Assembly (NCBI RefSeq): GCF_965201005.1
Contig: NZ_OZ241747.1
Span: 2,852,001 to 2,916,000, forward strand
Source of the DNA: Mucilaginibacter_A sp965201005
GTDB lineage: Bacteria > Bacteroidota > Bacteroidia > Sphingobacteriales > Sphingobacteriaceae
Reading direction: 5' to 3'
Length of the DNA stretch: 64,000 bases
Below are positions 43,325 through 50,728 of this stretch, in pieces. The notes beneath the pieces are model-generated. The model did no database searches, was not told where the DNA came from, and worked only from the letters and a program-made list of their open reading frames with translations. A program made the translations under genes and the position numbers. Position 1 is the first letter of the stretch, and each line of letters starts with the position of its first letter.

Positions 43325-44074
43325 TTAAGCGTTAAAATTAAACAGATCGGAAGCTGTAAAAAAACCTTTACGATCTTTAACCCACTCGGCGGCCAGCACC
43401 GCGCCCAAGGCAAAACCACTGCGGTTGTGCGCCGTATGTTTAAATTCGATCGTATCTACTTCCGAACCATAAATAACGGTATGCGTACCTGGAACGCTTT
43501 CAATCCGTAAAGATTCTATTAACAATTGGTTGGGTTTTATTTGATCGTTATCGTCTTTATCATCGGTTGTCAAAACGTTTACCCATGCTTCTTTTACCGG
43601 TATATTTTCGATGATCCCTTCGGCAATCGTGATCGCCGTTCCGCTTGGCGCGTCCAGTTTTTGGGTATGGTGGATTTCTTCTACCTGAACTTCGTAATCC
43701 GGAAAACGGTTCATAACCTGAGCCAGCATTTTGTTGATGTGGAAGAAAATATTCACCCCGACACTAAAATTAGAGGCATAAATAATGGCCGCATTTTGCT
43801 CCAGACAAGCGTTTTTTACCTCCGGGATTTTTTCGTACCAACCCGTAGCACCAACAACTACCGGGATACCGGCATCCATACAAAGTTTAATATTGCCCAA
43901 AACCGTGTGCGGCGTACTGAATTCTATGGCCACATCCGCTTGCTGCAGGTTTGCCAGAGTGAGATCGTACAAATTATCATGATCAATTTTTAAAACAATT
44001 TCATGTTTGCGTCCGAGGGCAATCTGTTCGATCATTCTGCCCATTTTTCCGTATCCGAGTAAAGCTATTTTCAT
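43325..44074 (-). CDS. dapB: 4-hydroxy-tetrahydrodipicolinate reductase
   Basis: 249 residues, Bacteroidota-type short DapB. MKIALLGYGKMGRMIEQIAL is the dinucleotide fold start, VVGATGWYE the middle block, and EIHHTQKLDAPSGTA the catalytic His/Lys region. It reduces the dihydrodipicolinate precursor in lysine and diaminopimelate synthesis. A motif copy (43585-43596) encodes PVKEAWV. Confidence 0.96.
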   Translation of the reverse strand: MKIALLGYGKMGRMIEQIALGRKHEIVLKIDHDNLYDLTLANLQQADVAIEFSTPHTVLGNIKLCMDAGIPVVVGATGWYEKIPEVKNACLEQNAAIIYASNFSVGVNIFFHINKMLAQVMNRFPDYEVQVEEIHHTQKLDAPSGTAITIAEGIIENIPVKEAWVNVLTTDDKDDNDQIKPNQLLIESLRIESVPGTHTVIYGSEVDTIEFKHTAHNRSGFALGAVLAAEWVKDRKGFFTASDLFNFNA

Positions 44075-44135
44075 TGAGGTATAAGGTATAAGCTGTCAGG
44101 TATCCACTTTCAGCATTCTTTCTAAATTTTATATT

Positions 44136-44258
44136 GTTAAGGGCCTGTTTAAAATTTATTTCAACAAAAATGCAATGCTTCTTTTACCCTATAAATTTTG
44201 GTGTCTGCATAATTTTAAAACAAAAAACCTGTCATTTTTTAGGTGATAAAAGAAGTAT
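44136..44258. repeat. Shared 24-bp element and an inverted-oriented motif pair
   Basis: GTTAAGGGCCTGTTTAAA at 44136 matches 23017-23040 closely. Motifs follow at 44175-44186 (GAAGCAT, minus) and 44247-44258 (GAAGTAT, plus), differing by one base. They lie in the 235-bp gap between dapB and the DUF5683 gene. Confidence 0.8.
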
Positions 44259-44309
44259 ATATGTTAAATAATCTGCAAAAAAGCAGATGACTGATTGTTA
44301 ACGGCTTCT

Positions 44310-44957
44310 TCATCTCATCTTCATTACCAGCTTCAATCCCGGTGCAAAACCGCCGTAAGCCAAAGCAGGCGAATTGATGATTTCCGGCAAAATTTTAAAA
44401 CTAAGGTTATTGTCCATCGTGTAAGAATGCTGAAACTTGGCCGCAATGTAAGCATCAATCGCCTGGATTCCCCAGAAAGCAACTGTGCCAATTATGGTCA
44501 AATCGCGGTTGCGGTGATAAAAATCTTTGTAAACAATGATAGTTTGAAGCGATGCCGTCCCAAATTTTTCTGTATCGCCCAAATCTCCCCGCTGTAGTGC
44601 AACGGCCTGTTTCAGATAATCTTTGTAATTGGTTTGCGCCACATAAAACGAATAAGCCAAACCGGCAAAGCCGCCATAAACGATCGGCAGTTTCCAGTAT
44701 TGTTTATTATAAATCTGGCCCGTTCCCGGGATGGTCAACGATTTGATGATGGCTTTATGCGGACTATGCGTACTGTCCGGATGATAAACTTTGTCCTTAG
44801 GCTGCTCTGCCCGCGGTTTGAACGGGACAAGCACCGATGTGGTATCGCCCCGCGTATTCACCGTGTCGCGCTTGTTTTTAAGCGGTTTTTTCTGGGCGAA
44901 AATTGTTCCGGCACAAAAAAACAGCAGTAAAAACAGTATCAGCGGTTTGCGCATCAT
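44310..44957 (-). CDS. DUF5683 membrane protein
   Basis: 215 residues: signal peptide or first helix (LILFLLLFFCAGTIFAQ), a low-complexity linker, then DUF5683 with SLTIPGTGQIYNKQYWKLPIVYGGF and two further helices. This gene follows parA-parB throughout Bacteroidota; the function is unknown, but the conserved position suggests an envelope role tied to chromosome segregation or the neighbouring cell-wall genes. A motif copy (44928-44939) lies in the signal-peptide codons. Confidence 0.85.
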   Translation of the reverse strand: MMRKPLILFLLLFFCAGTIFAQKKPLKNKRDTVNTRGDTTSVLVPFKPRAEQPKDKVYHPDSTHSPHKAIIKSLTIPGTGQIYNKQYWKLPIVYGGFAGLAYSFYVAQTNYKDYLKQAVALQRGDLGDTEKFGTASLQTIIVYKDFYHRNRDLTIIGTVAFWGIQAIDAYIAAKFQHSYTMDNNLSFKILPEIINSPALAYGGFAPGLKLVMKMR

Positions 44958-45872
44958 TTACCAGTCCAACATTTCTAAAATCCGGCCTAAATCATCTTCC
45001 GATAAAAACGGGATTTCGATACTGCCTTTCCCGTTCTGCCCAACTTTTAGTTTTACGGGAGAATTGAATTTGGAAGTCAAATCCGTTTGTATCTTCTGCA
45101 TCTGGAAAGATGGCGAACTTTCCTTTTTGGCGATGCTGTTTTTACCGGGTGTTTTTTGGAGTTCGCGCACCATATCTTCCACCTTTCGTACAGATAGCCC
45201 TTTTTCAATGATCTGATGATGAATATAGAGCAACTTGGCCGCATCTTCCACAGCAATCAGCGCACGGGCGTGGCCCATCGTAATTTCGCCGTCGCGGATG
45301 GAAGATTGCACCACCGGCGGCAGTTTTAGCAAACGCAGATAATTAGTTACGGTTGATCGGTTTTTGCTCACACGGTCGCCCAATTCTTCCTGCTTCAAAT
45401 GGCATTCGTCAATCATCCGCTGAAAACTCAAAGCCATTTCTATCGCGTTCAGGTTTTCCCGCTGGATGTTTTCGATCAAAGCCATTTCCAGCATCTGCTG
45501 ATCGTTGGCCGTGCGCACGTAAGCAGGGATTTCTGTTAAACCAGCTAATTTAGAAGCACGCAGACGCCGTTCACCGGAAATCAACTGATAGCTATTTTTG
45601 CCGGTTTTCCGAACGGTAACCGGCTGAATCAAACCCTGCACCGAAATTGAATCGGCCAGTTCTTTTAAAGCTTCTTCATCAAATTCTGTTCGTGGCTGGA
45701 AAGGATTTACTTCAATCTCTTCAATTTTAACAGCGTTTACCGATTTTAATCCGTCCGTGTCCGACTGCTCTGTTCTGTCATCGTTTTTTTTGGAAGCAGA
45801 ATTTACCTGCACAGAATCATTCAGCAAAGCACCCAAACCCCGGCCTAAAGCATTTCGTTTATCTGCACTCAT
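44958..45872 (-). CDS. parB: Chromosome partitioning protein ParB
   Basis: 304 residues. NALGRGLGALL at the N-terminus, the CTPase/parS clamp box (VKIEEIEVNPFQPRTEFDEEALKELADSI and SGERRLRASKLAGL), the helix-turn-helix (LKQEELGDRVSKNRSTVTNYLRLL) and the C-terminal dimer region. It overlaps parA by 4 bp. A motif copy (45133-45144) interrupts nothing and lies in the linker before the C-terminal domain. Confidence 0.96.
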   Translation of the reverse strand: MSADKRNALGRGLGALLNDSVQVNSASKKNDDRTEQSDTDGLKSVNAVKIEEIEVNPFQPRTEFDEEALKELADSISVQGLIQPVTVRKTGKNSYQLISGERRLRASKLAGLTEIPAYVRTANDQQMLEMALIENIQRENLNAIEMALSFQRMIDECHLKQEELGDRVSKNRSTVTNYLRLLKLPPVVQSSIRDGEITMGHARALIAVEDAAKLLYIHHQIIEKGLSVRKVEDMVRELQKTPGKNSIAKKESSPSFQMQKIQTDLTSKFNSPVKLKVGQNGKGSIEIPFLSEDDLGRILEMLDW

Positions 45873-46678
45873 TTTTTTACGCTTAATTTTGCCTGGTTGT
45901 CATCCTCTTTCACCATTCCGTTGTTACGCAAAATTTCGCGGGCCAGGTTAAGGTAATTAATGGCACCTTTGCAGGTTGCATCGTGCATAATTACAGACAT
46001 GCCAAAGCTTGGTGCCTCGCTTAAACGTGTATTCCGCTGGATGATCGTGTTAAAAACCAGGTTCTCAAAATGCGTGCGCACTTCTTCTACCACCTGGTTT
46101 GATAAACGCAGGCGAACATCGTACATCGTCAGCAAAATACCTTCAATATCCAACGCCGGGTTCAAACGGTTTTGTACGATTTTGATGGTGTTCAGCAATT
46201 TTCCCAAACCTTCCAGCGCAAAATACTCGCACTGAACCGGGATAATCACAGAATTTGCGGCCGTTAAAGCGTTGATCGTGATCAAACCCAGCGAAGGCGA
46301 ACAATCCACAATAATAAAATCGTACTGATCTTTGATCTTTTCCAGCACGGCTTTCATTTTATATTCGCGGTTGCTGAGGTTGATCATCTCAATTTCTGCC
46401 CCAACCAGATCAATGTGCGCGGGCAGCAAATCCAGGTTGGGCGTTTCCGTTTTCTGGATCGCATCAACCGGTTCTACCTCATTGATAATGCATTCGTAAA
46501 TACTGTTTTTGATCGTTCTCGGATCAAAACCAATGCCCGATGTTGCGTTTGCCTGCGGATCTGCATCAACCAGCAGGGTTTTATATTCCAGCACCGCCAA
46601 ACTTGCTGCCAGGTTTATGGAAGAAGTGGTTTTGCCCACGCCACCTTTCTGGTTAGCCAACGCGATTATTTTACTCAT
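45869..46678 (-). CDS. parA: Chromosome partitioning ATPase ParA
   Basis: 269 residues starting MSKIIALANQKGGVGKTTSSINLAA (deviant Walker A), with VDADPQANATSGIG, IIVDCSPSLGLITINALTAA and QCEYFALEGLGKL, typical of Soj/ParA. It positions ParB-parS complexes along the nucleoid. It is the first gene of the parA-parB-DUF5683 run. No parS site could be seen in the window. Confidence 0.96.
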   Translation of the reverse strand: MSKIIALANQKGGVGKTTSSINLAASLAVLEYKTLLVDADPQANATSGIGFDPRTIKNSIYECIINEVEPVDAIQKTETPNLDLLPAHIDLVGAEIEMINLSNREYKMKAVLEKIKDQYDFIIVDCSPSLGLITINALTAANSVIIPVQCEYFALEGLGKLLNTIKIVQNRLNPALDIEGILLTMYDVRLRLSNQVVEEVRTHFENLVFNTIIQRNTRLSEAPSFGMSVIMHDATCKGAINYLNLAREILRNNGMVKEDDNQAKLSVKK

Positions 46679-47001
46679 TATTAATCCTCAGTATAAATTA
46701 AAAAGCAAAATTTTGTGCCTTAAAAACAGTATTTCAAACTTGTTTTGATACTGTTTTTACCATACAATTTTCGCTTTAATTAAAGGTGCAAGATACCTAC
46801 AATTTTGCAATTAGTGTTCAACCAGATTTCCACATATCCATCCTGATATCCACAATCAAAGCAGCATTTTTTGGCTGCAATGATAATTATTACGATAACG
46901 TTTTTTTAACAAAATCGTATCCGGCAATTTTTTTTATGCTGATTATTTCAAATCAAATCAGCCCGAATAATGTTAAGCTTGCAAACAAAAAACCTATTAT
47001 T
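46679..47001. repeat. Divergent region with a motif hairpin upstream of parA
   Basis: TAAAAACAGTAT at 46721-46732 and ATACTGTTTTTA at 46748-46759 form a perfect 12-bp stem with a 15-nt loop, followed on the plus strand by AT-rich sequence. Nothing else recognisable lies in the 320-bp gap. Confidence 0.85.
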
Positions 47002-47172
47002 ATGACAAACCGCGTTTACGAAAAAGGCGAAAAAGTGATTACCAAAGATGGCGAAGGCGTGGTAAACAAAGCCCAGCAAAAAAAGGATGATGATATTGAG
47101 GTAAAACTGAATACCGGCGAAGTGAAAACTTATCCTGCTGCAGATGTTTCTGATGATGCCGATGCGGGATAA
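47002..47172 (+). CDS. Small hypothetical protein (SH3/Tudor-like barrel?)
   Basis: 56 residues, MTNRVYEKGEKVITKDGEGVVNKAQQKKDDDIEVKLNTGEV..., an acidic tail. The alternating strands and glycines (KDGEGVV, VKLNTGEVKTY) suggest a small SH3/Tudor-like barrel, by eye only. The upstream longer frame is discarded. Confidence 0.55.
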   Translation: MTNRVYEKGEKVITKDGEGVVNKAQQKKDDDIEVKLNTGEVKTYPAADVSDDADAG

Positions 47173-47203
47173 TTTGCAAATTGTATAGTTTGTTTTTTTG
47201 CTG

Positions 47204-47215
47204 ATGCTTCTTTTA
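47204..47215 (-). repeat. Dispersed motif copy (GAAGCAT form)
   Basis: GATGCTTCTTTTATCAATC in the 68-bp gap before the FMN reductase gene. Confidence 0.8.
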
Positions 47216-47240
47216 TCAATCATTTTTAACTAAAACTATT

Positions 47241-47762
47241 ATGCTTTCCATCATTGCCGGCACCAACAGGCCGGGCAGCAGCACACTAAAATTAGCACGC
47301 TATTACCAACAAAAACTGACCGAAAAAGGCGTTGAAACTGTGCTTGTTTCTTTAGAGGATTTGCCTGACAATTTTTTAAACTCAGATTTATACGGTAAAA
47401 GAAGCATTGGTTTTGAGCCGGTCTTGAAGCAAATTAACAACTCTGATAAATTTATTTTCATCATCCCGGAATACAACGGAAGCTTCCCTGGTGCCTTGAA
47501 AGTTTTTGTGGATGCCTGCGATTTCCCGGAAAGTTTTTATGATAAAAAAGCGGCTTTGGTAGGCATTTCTTCCGGCAAATACGGCAATATCCGCGGTGTA
47601 GATCATTTTACGGGCGTTTGCAATTATATGAACATGCACGTTTTTTCGTTAAAATTGCATATTCCTTTTATCCGAAAAGAATTGGATGCAAATGGAAATT
47701 TAACCGAAGCTGATACCATTAAATTTACTGATGAACAGATGAACCGGTTTATCAACTTTTAA
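47241..47762 (+). CDS. NADPH-dependent FMN reductase family protein
   Basis: 173 residues of the flavodoxin-like fold. SIIAGTNRPGSSTLKLARYYQQ is the phosphate-binding loop, and IFIIPEYNGSFPGALKVFVDA is the flavin-binding strand with the conserved PEYNGS. It probably reduces FMN, quinones or azo compounds with NAD(P)H in the cytoplasm. A motif copy (47396-47407) encodes GKRSIG. Confidence 0.9.
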   Translation: MLSIIAGTNRPGSSTLKLARYYQQKLTEKGVETVLVSLEDLPDNFLNSDLYGKRSIGFEPVLKQINNSDKFIFIIPEYNGSFPGALKVFVDACDFPESFYDKKAALVGISSGKYGNIRGVDHFTGVCNYMNMHVFSLKLHIPFIRKELDANGNLTEADTIKFTDEQMNRFINF

Positions 47763-47780
47763 ATTAACCTGAATTTTAAA

Positions 47781-48323
47781 ATGAAATACTGTTTTTACCT
47801 CCTGTTTTTTGGTGTAATGCTGAGCCAGGTTTCCTGCAGCAACAATCAGCAAAAAAGTTCATCGGCAACACAAACTTCTGCCAAAAAACAATTGGACACG
47901 GCAGATGCACATCTGGCAACTGACCTTTCTGTGTTTTTTACAAGCCAGGTGCAGGCCGCAAAACTGATAGAAACAAAAAGCACCAATAAAAAAGTGACCG
48001 ATTTAGCCAGCCAAAACGAACAGCTTTATACGCAGTTAAGCACTCGTTTAAATACTTTATCTGATGAATACACTATAGTTTTACCGGCAAAACCTGCCGA
48101 CCAAGCCGGGAAAAATTTAGTTGCTTTAAGGGTTGCAAAGCTAAGTTTGCTGGATCATGCGTATCTGCTGCAAATGCTTAAAGATCATAATGTTATAATC
48201 CGTGAAATCAATGCCGCTAAAAATACCCAATGCGTTCCGCTAAAAGCTTTTGTGTTGAGTAATCAGGCAGACATTATCAAACAGGCTTATGCGCTTTCTG
48301 CGTTAAAAGATGAAACGCCGTAG
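47781..48323 (+). CDS. Hypothetical lipoprotein (DUF4142-like)
   Basis: 180 residues with a lipobox (GVMLSQVSCSNN) and a helical body; ATDLSVFFTSQVQAAKLIETKSTNKKVTDLA resembles the DUF4142 ferritin-like helical repeat, though weakly. It starts 18 bp after the FMN reductase, so the two form an operon. A motif copy (47786-47797) encodes part of the signal peptide (YCFYL). Confidence 0.6.
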   Translation: MKYCFYLLFFGVMLSQVSCSNNQQKSSSATQTSAKKQLDTADAHLATDLSVFFTSQVQAAKLIETKSTNKKVTDLASQNEQLYTQLSTRLNTLSDEYTIVLPAKPADQAGKNLVALRVAKLSLLDHAYLLQMLKDHNVIIREINAAKNTQCVPLKAFVLSNQADIIKQAYALSALKDETP

Positions 48324-48344
48324 CTGCTTAAATACGGCCTAACA

Positions 48345-48629
48345 TCACATTTTCCGGCTGTTGGCAATGTAAAATTCCAAAGCCAGTTCTTTAACGCGTT
48401 CGTTTTTTTCGCCCAAAACTTCTTCTGTATTTTTGTCCTGCAGCAAAGCCAGAAGTTCTACCTGCATCCGGAAAATCATTTCCACTTTAGCACTGTTGAT
48501 CCCTAATTCCCTGATCAAAATGGTGTTGATGTCAAACTCGGTATTGGCACTGGTTTGGCTCGCAGTGGTTTGGTTTTCACTGGTTTGGCTGGCGTTGGTT
48601 TGAGGTGTATTTTCTGGTGTTTCGTTCAT
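48345..48629 (-). CDS. Hypothetical protein with a Thr/Ser/Gln-rich repeat
   Basis: 94 residues. The N-terminal 30 are low-complexity with repeated (N/T)ASQTS units; the rest is helical (NTILIRELGINSAKVEMIFRMQVELLALL). No family recognised. It is convergent with the lipoprotein gene. A motif copy (48631-48642) starts 1 bp upstream of its start codon. Confidence 0.5.
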   Translation of the reverse strand: MNETPENTPQTNASQTSENQTTASQTSANTEFDINTILIRELGINSAKVEMIFRMQVELLALLQDKNTEEVLGEKNERVKELALEFYIANSRKM

Positions 48630-48671
48630 GATGCTGTTTTTATCGGTATAAATTTGGGTTTTCTGCGGAAG

Positions 48672-49361
48672 TTATTTCCGGTACAAACCGTTTAGCGTTT
48701 GTTTCAACGTTTTAACCGCAGGATCTGCAGATGGTTTTTTATTGGCAAATATGGTTGCGGCATCATCCGTATCACCATAAAAACTATCATTGGCATTTTG
48801 GTCAACATCCAGCGCAGAACCGCTTAAACTGATACCTGCAAAAAGTCCTTTGCTGCGCGAATACGAATAAACTTCGGATTCTAACTTGTAATCCGTGCCG
48901 GCAGAAGAAGTGCGGCCAACCGGACCGGCAGCTACAGAAATATCGCCGCCCAGTGTAAAACTGCTTTTACCAATGTCCTGAAGCGAAGATTTATTAAGGA
49001 AAACCAGCACCAGATCAACCGATTGTATGCCGATCTGGAAACCCAGGCTGCCGCCCGTCATGGTCAGAAAAACCGGGTTACTCCAGGTTCCGTTTTCATT
49101 TTTAACCATGGCGATACCTTTTCCGCGCTTGCCGCCGATCCCAAATCCGGCGTTGATCAAGCCCGGGATAATGATGATCCCTTCCGTTTTTTGCAGCAGT
49201 TGCTGCGGGATGGTTTCGCGCAGTTTGCCAAATTCCTGTATCACTTTTACCGATGCGTCCAGTTTTTGCGTTTGCTTGTTTTGCGCCCATACAGAATCTG
49301 CAAGTAAAAAAATAACCGATAAAAGAAGTATGCTTTTTTGTATGGAAGCCCGGATTTTCAT
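48672..49361 (-). CDS. SYLF domain lipid-binding protein
   Basis: 229 residues: signal peptide (SILLLSVIFLLADSVWA) and a SYLF/Ysc84-like domain (TEGIIIIPGLINAGFGIGGKRGKGIAMVK, GGSLGFQIGIQSVDLVLVFLN, PVGRTSSAGTDYKLESEVYSYSRSKGLFAGISL). The domain binds phosphoinositides in eukaryotes; the bacterial role is unknown. A motif copy (49320-49331) sits within the signal peptide codons. Confidence 0.88.
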   Translation of the reverse strand: MKIRASIQKSILLLSVIFLLADSVWAQNKQTQKLDASVKVIQEFGKLRETIPQQLLQKTEGIIIIPGLINAGFGIGGKRGKGIAMVKNENGTWSNPVFLTMTGGSLGFQIGIQSVDLVLVFLNKSSLQDIGKSSFTLGGDISVAAGPVGRTSSAGTDYKLESEVYSYSRSKGLFAGISLSGSALDVDQNANDSFYGDTDDAATIFANKKPSADPAVKTLKQTLNGLYRK

Positions 49362-49405
49362 GTATTGAGTTTTTTGTTCAAACTGATAACCAATACAAGC
49401 CTTTT

Positions 49406-50155
49406 TTATTGTGCTGCGGTGTACCAGTTGCGCAAACGTACATCTATTTTCGGGTTTCGGTCGTTCACCAGTTTTTTAAACAGCTCGATATCGCTAAACT
49501 TATTGCCCGGCTGGCGGTAATGGTACGGGTAAACCACGGCCGGTTTAAAAGCCAGAACGGCATCGGCAGCAGGCACAACATCCATGGTATAGGGCGGGTT
49601 CATGCACACAAAGGCCACATCAATATTTTTGAGCGAACGCATATCCGGCGTGCCGTCCGTATCACCCGAAAGGTAAACACGCTTTCCGCCAAAAGTCAAC
49701 ACATAACCATTGCCTACACCTTTTTTGTGGCGCGCAGTTTCTTCGGGGATGTTGTATGCCCCTATTGCTTCTATTTTAATATTTTTATAAGTATAATTCT
49801 GGCCGTTTGGCAAAACCGTAATTTTGGCAAAAGTTTTATTTTTTAGCTGATCTATTACTTTTTGAGGCGCGATCAGTTCAGTTTTTGTGAGGTCTAACCC
49901 GGCTAAAGTTGCTTCGTCCAGGTGGTCGCCATGTTCGTGGGTAATTACTATCAAATCCGGCATTTTCATGTTTTTATAACGTTCTGCACCGCCATACGTG
50001 TCAGCATAAACCGTAATGCCGTTCCATTGCATCACCAAAGCTGCATGGAAAACCGGTGTAATTTCGAGGTTGCCTTTTTTTGTTGAGAACGTTTCCGGTT
50101 GTGCATAAGCCCAAAAAAAGGGCAGTAAAAACAGTATCGTCAATAATTTTTTCAT
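49406..50155 (-). CDS. Secreted MBL-fold metal-dependent hydrolase
   Basis: 249 residues with a signal peptide (LLTILFLLPFFWAYAQ). The metallo-beta-lactamase motif HEHGDHLDEATLAGL (HxHxDH) lies near residue 73, GDTDGTPDM carries the later metal Asp and YPYHYRQPG the last His. It resembles the UPF0173/RomA branch, with an unknown substrate. A motif copy (50127-50138) is inside the signal peptide codons. Confidence 0.88.
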   Translation of the reverse strand: MKKLLTILFLLPFFWAYAQPETFSTKKGNLEITPVFHAALVMQWNGITVYADTYGGAERYKNMKMPDLIVITHEHGDHLDEATLAGLDLTKTELIAPQKVIDQLKNKTFAKITVLPNGQNYTYKNIKIEAIGAYNIPEETARHKKGVGNGYVLTFGGKRVYLSGDTDGTPDMRSLKNIDVAFVCMNPPYTMDVVPAADAVLAFKPAVVYPYHYRQPGNKFSDIELFKKLVNDRNPKIDVRLRNWYTAAQ

Positions 50156-50221
50156 GCTGAAAGATTTGGGTTGACAACAGCCTGACCGGTTTTTAGTTTA
50201 TCCAAATCCTGTTGAAACCAA

Positions 50222-50249
50222 AAAAGCCGGAAATATACTTTCCGGCTTT
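50222..50249 (-). terminator. Terminator hairpin of the KDGTPDKRYK gene
   Basis: AAAGCCGGAAA / TTTCCGGCTTT with a short loop; the minus strand ends in a T-run. Confidence 0.8.
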
Positions 50250-50268
50250 AAAAATTCAACAGTAACCC

Positions 50269-50535
50269 TTACATTTTTGGGGAAGCCGTTTTGTTGGCTT
50301 TGTAGCGTTTGTCTGGCGTGCCGTCTTTTTTCATCGGGCCGGCTTGGGCTGGTTTTTCTGCCTTGTTCATTTTGTAGCGTTTGTCCGGCGTGCCGTCTTT
50401 TTTCATGCCAACACCTTTTTTAGTGTTTTGGGTAGTTGTGTGCATTGTACCCGTGCTGCGCGGTGATGTTGTTTGTGCAAATGTGGCTGTGCTCAAGAAA
50501 GCAACCAGCATTAATAAACTGAATAATTTTTTCAT
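50269..50535 (-). CDS. Small secreted protein with two KKDGTPDKRYK repeats
   Basis: 88 residues from the ATG at 50535. A signal peptide (LFSLLMLVAFLSTATFAQ) precedes a basic mature part with two copies of KKDGTPDKRYK(M/A)NK spaced by about 24 residues. Such tiny DGTPDKRYK proteins are frequent in this family; their function is unknown. The repeat is also visible at the DNA level (AGCGTTTGTC(T/C)GGCGTGCCG at 50305 and 50377). Confidence 0.72.
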   Translation of the reverse strand: MKKLFSLLMLVAFLSTATFAQTTSPRSTGTMHTTTQNTKKGVGMKKDGTPDKRYKMNKAEKPAQAGPMKKDGTPDKRYKANKTASPKM

Positions 50536-50662
50536 GTTTTTTTGATTAAAATGACGCCTTGAATTTACAACAGTTTTTGAATATCCAAACAACATCTTTT
50601 TTATAATCCGGACTAAAATAAAAGTATTGGTGCATGTTTAAATCCCTGTTGACAAATTTACA

Positions 50663-50674
50663 ATGCTTCTTTTA
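50663..50674 (-). repeat. Dispersed motif copy (GAAGCAT form) with AT-rich arm
   Basis: ATGCTTCTTTTATGCCATAA followed by ATTTTGCC, in the gap between the small secreted protein and the hybrid regulator. Confidence 0.85.
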
Positions 50675-50728
50675 TGCCATAAATTTTGCCTTAATGATTT
50701 TTGGGTTGAAAAGATTGATTCATTGCAC

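Noticed and set aside
44075..46785. A parS site near parA-parB
   Set aside because: No 16-bp palindrome of the TGTTCCACGTGGAACA kind could be seen here or elsewhere in the window.
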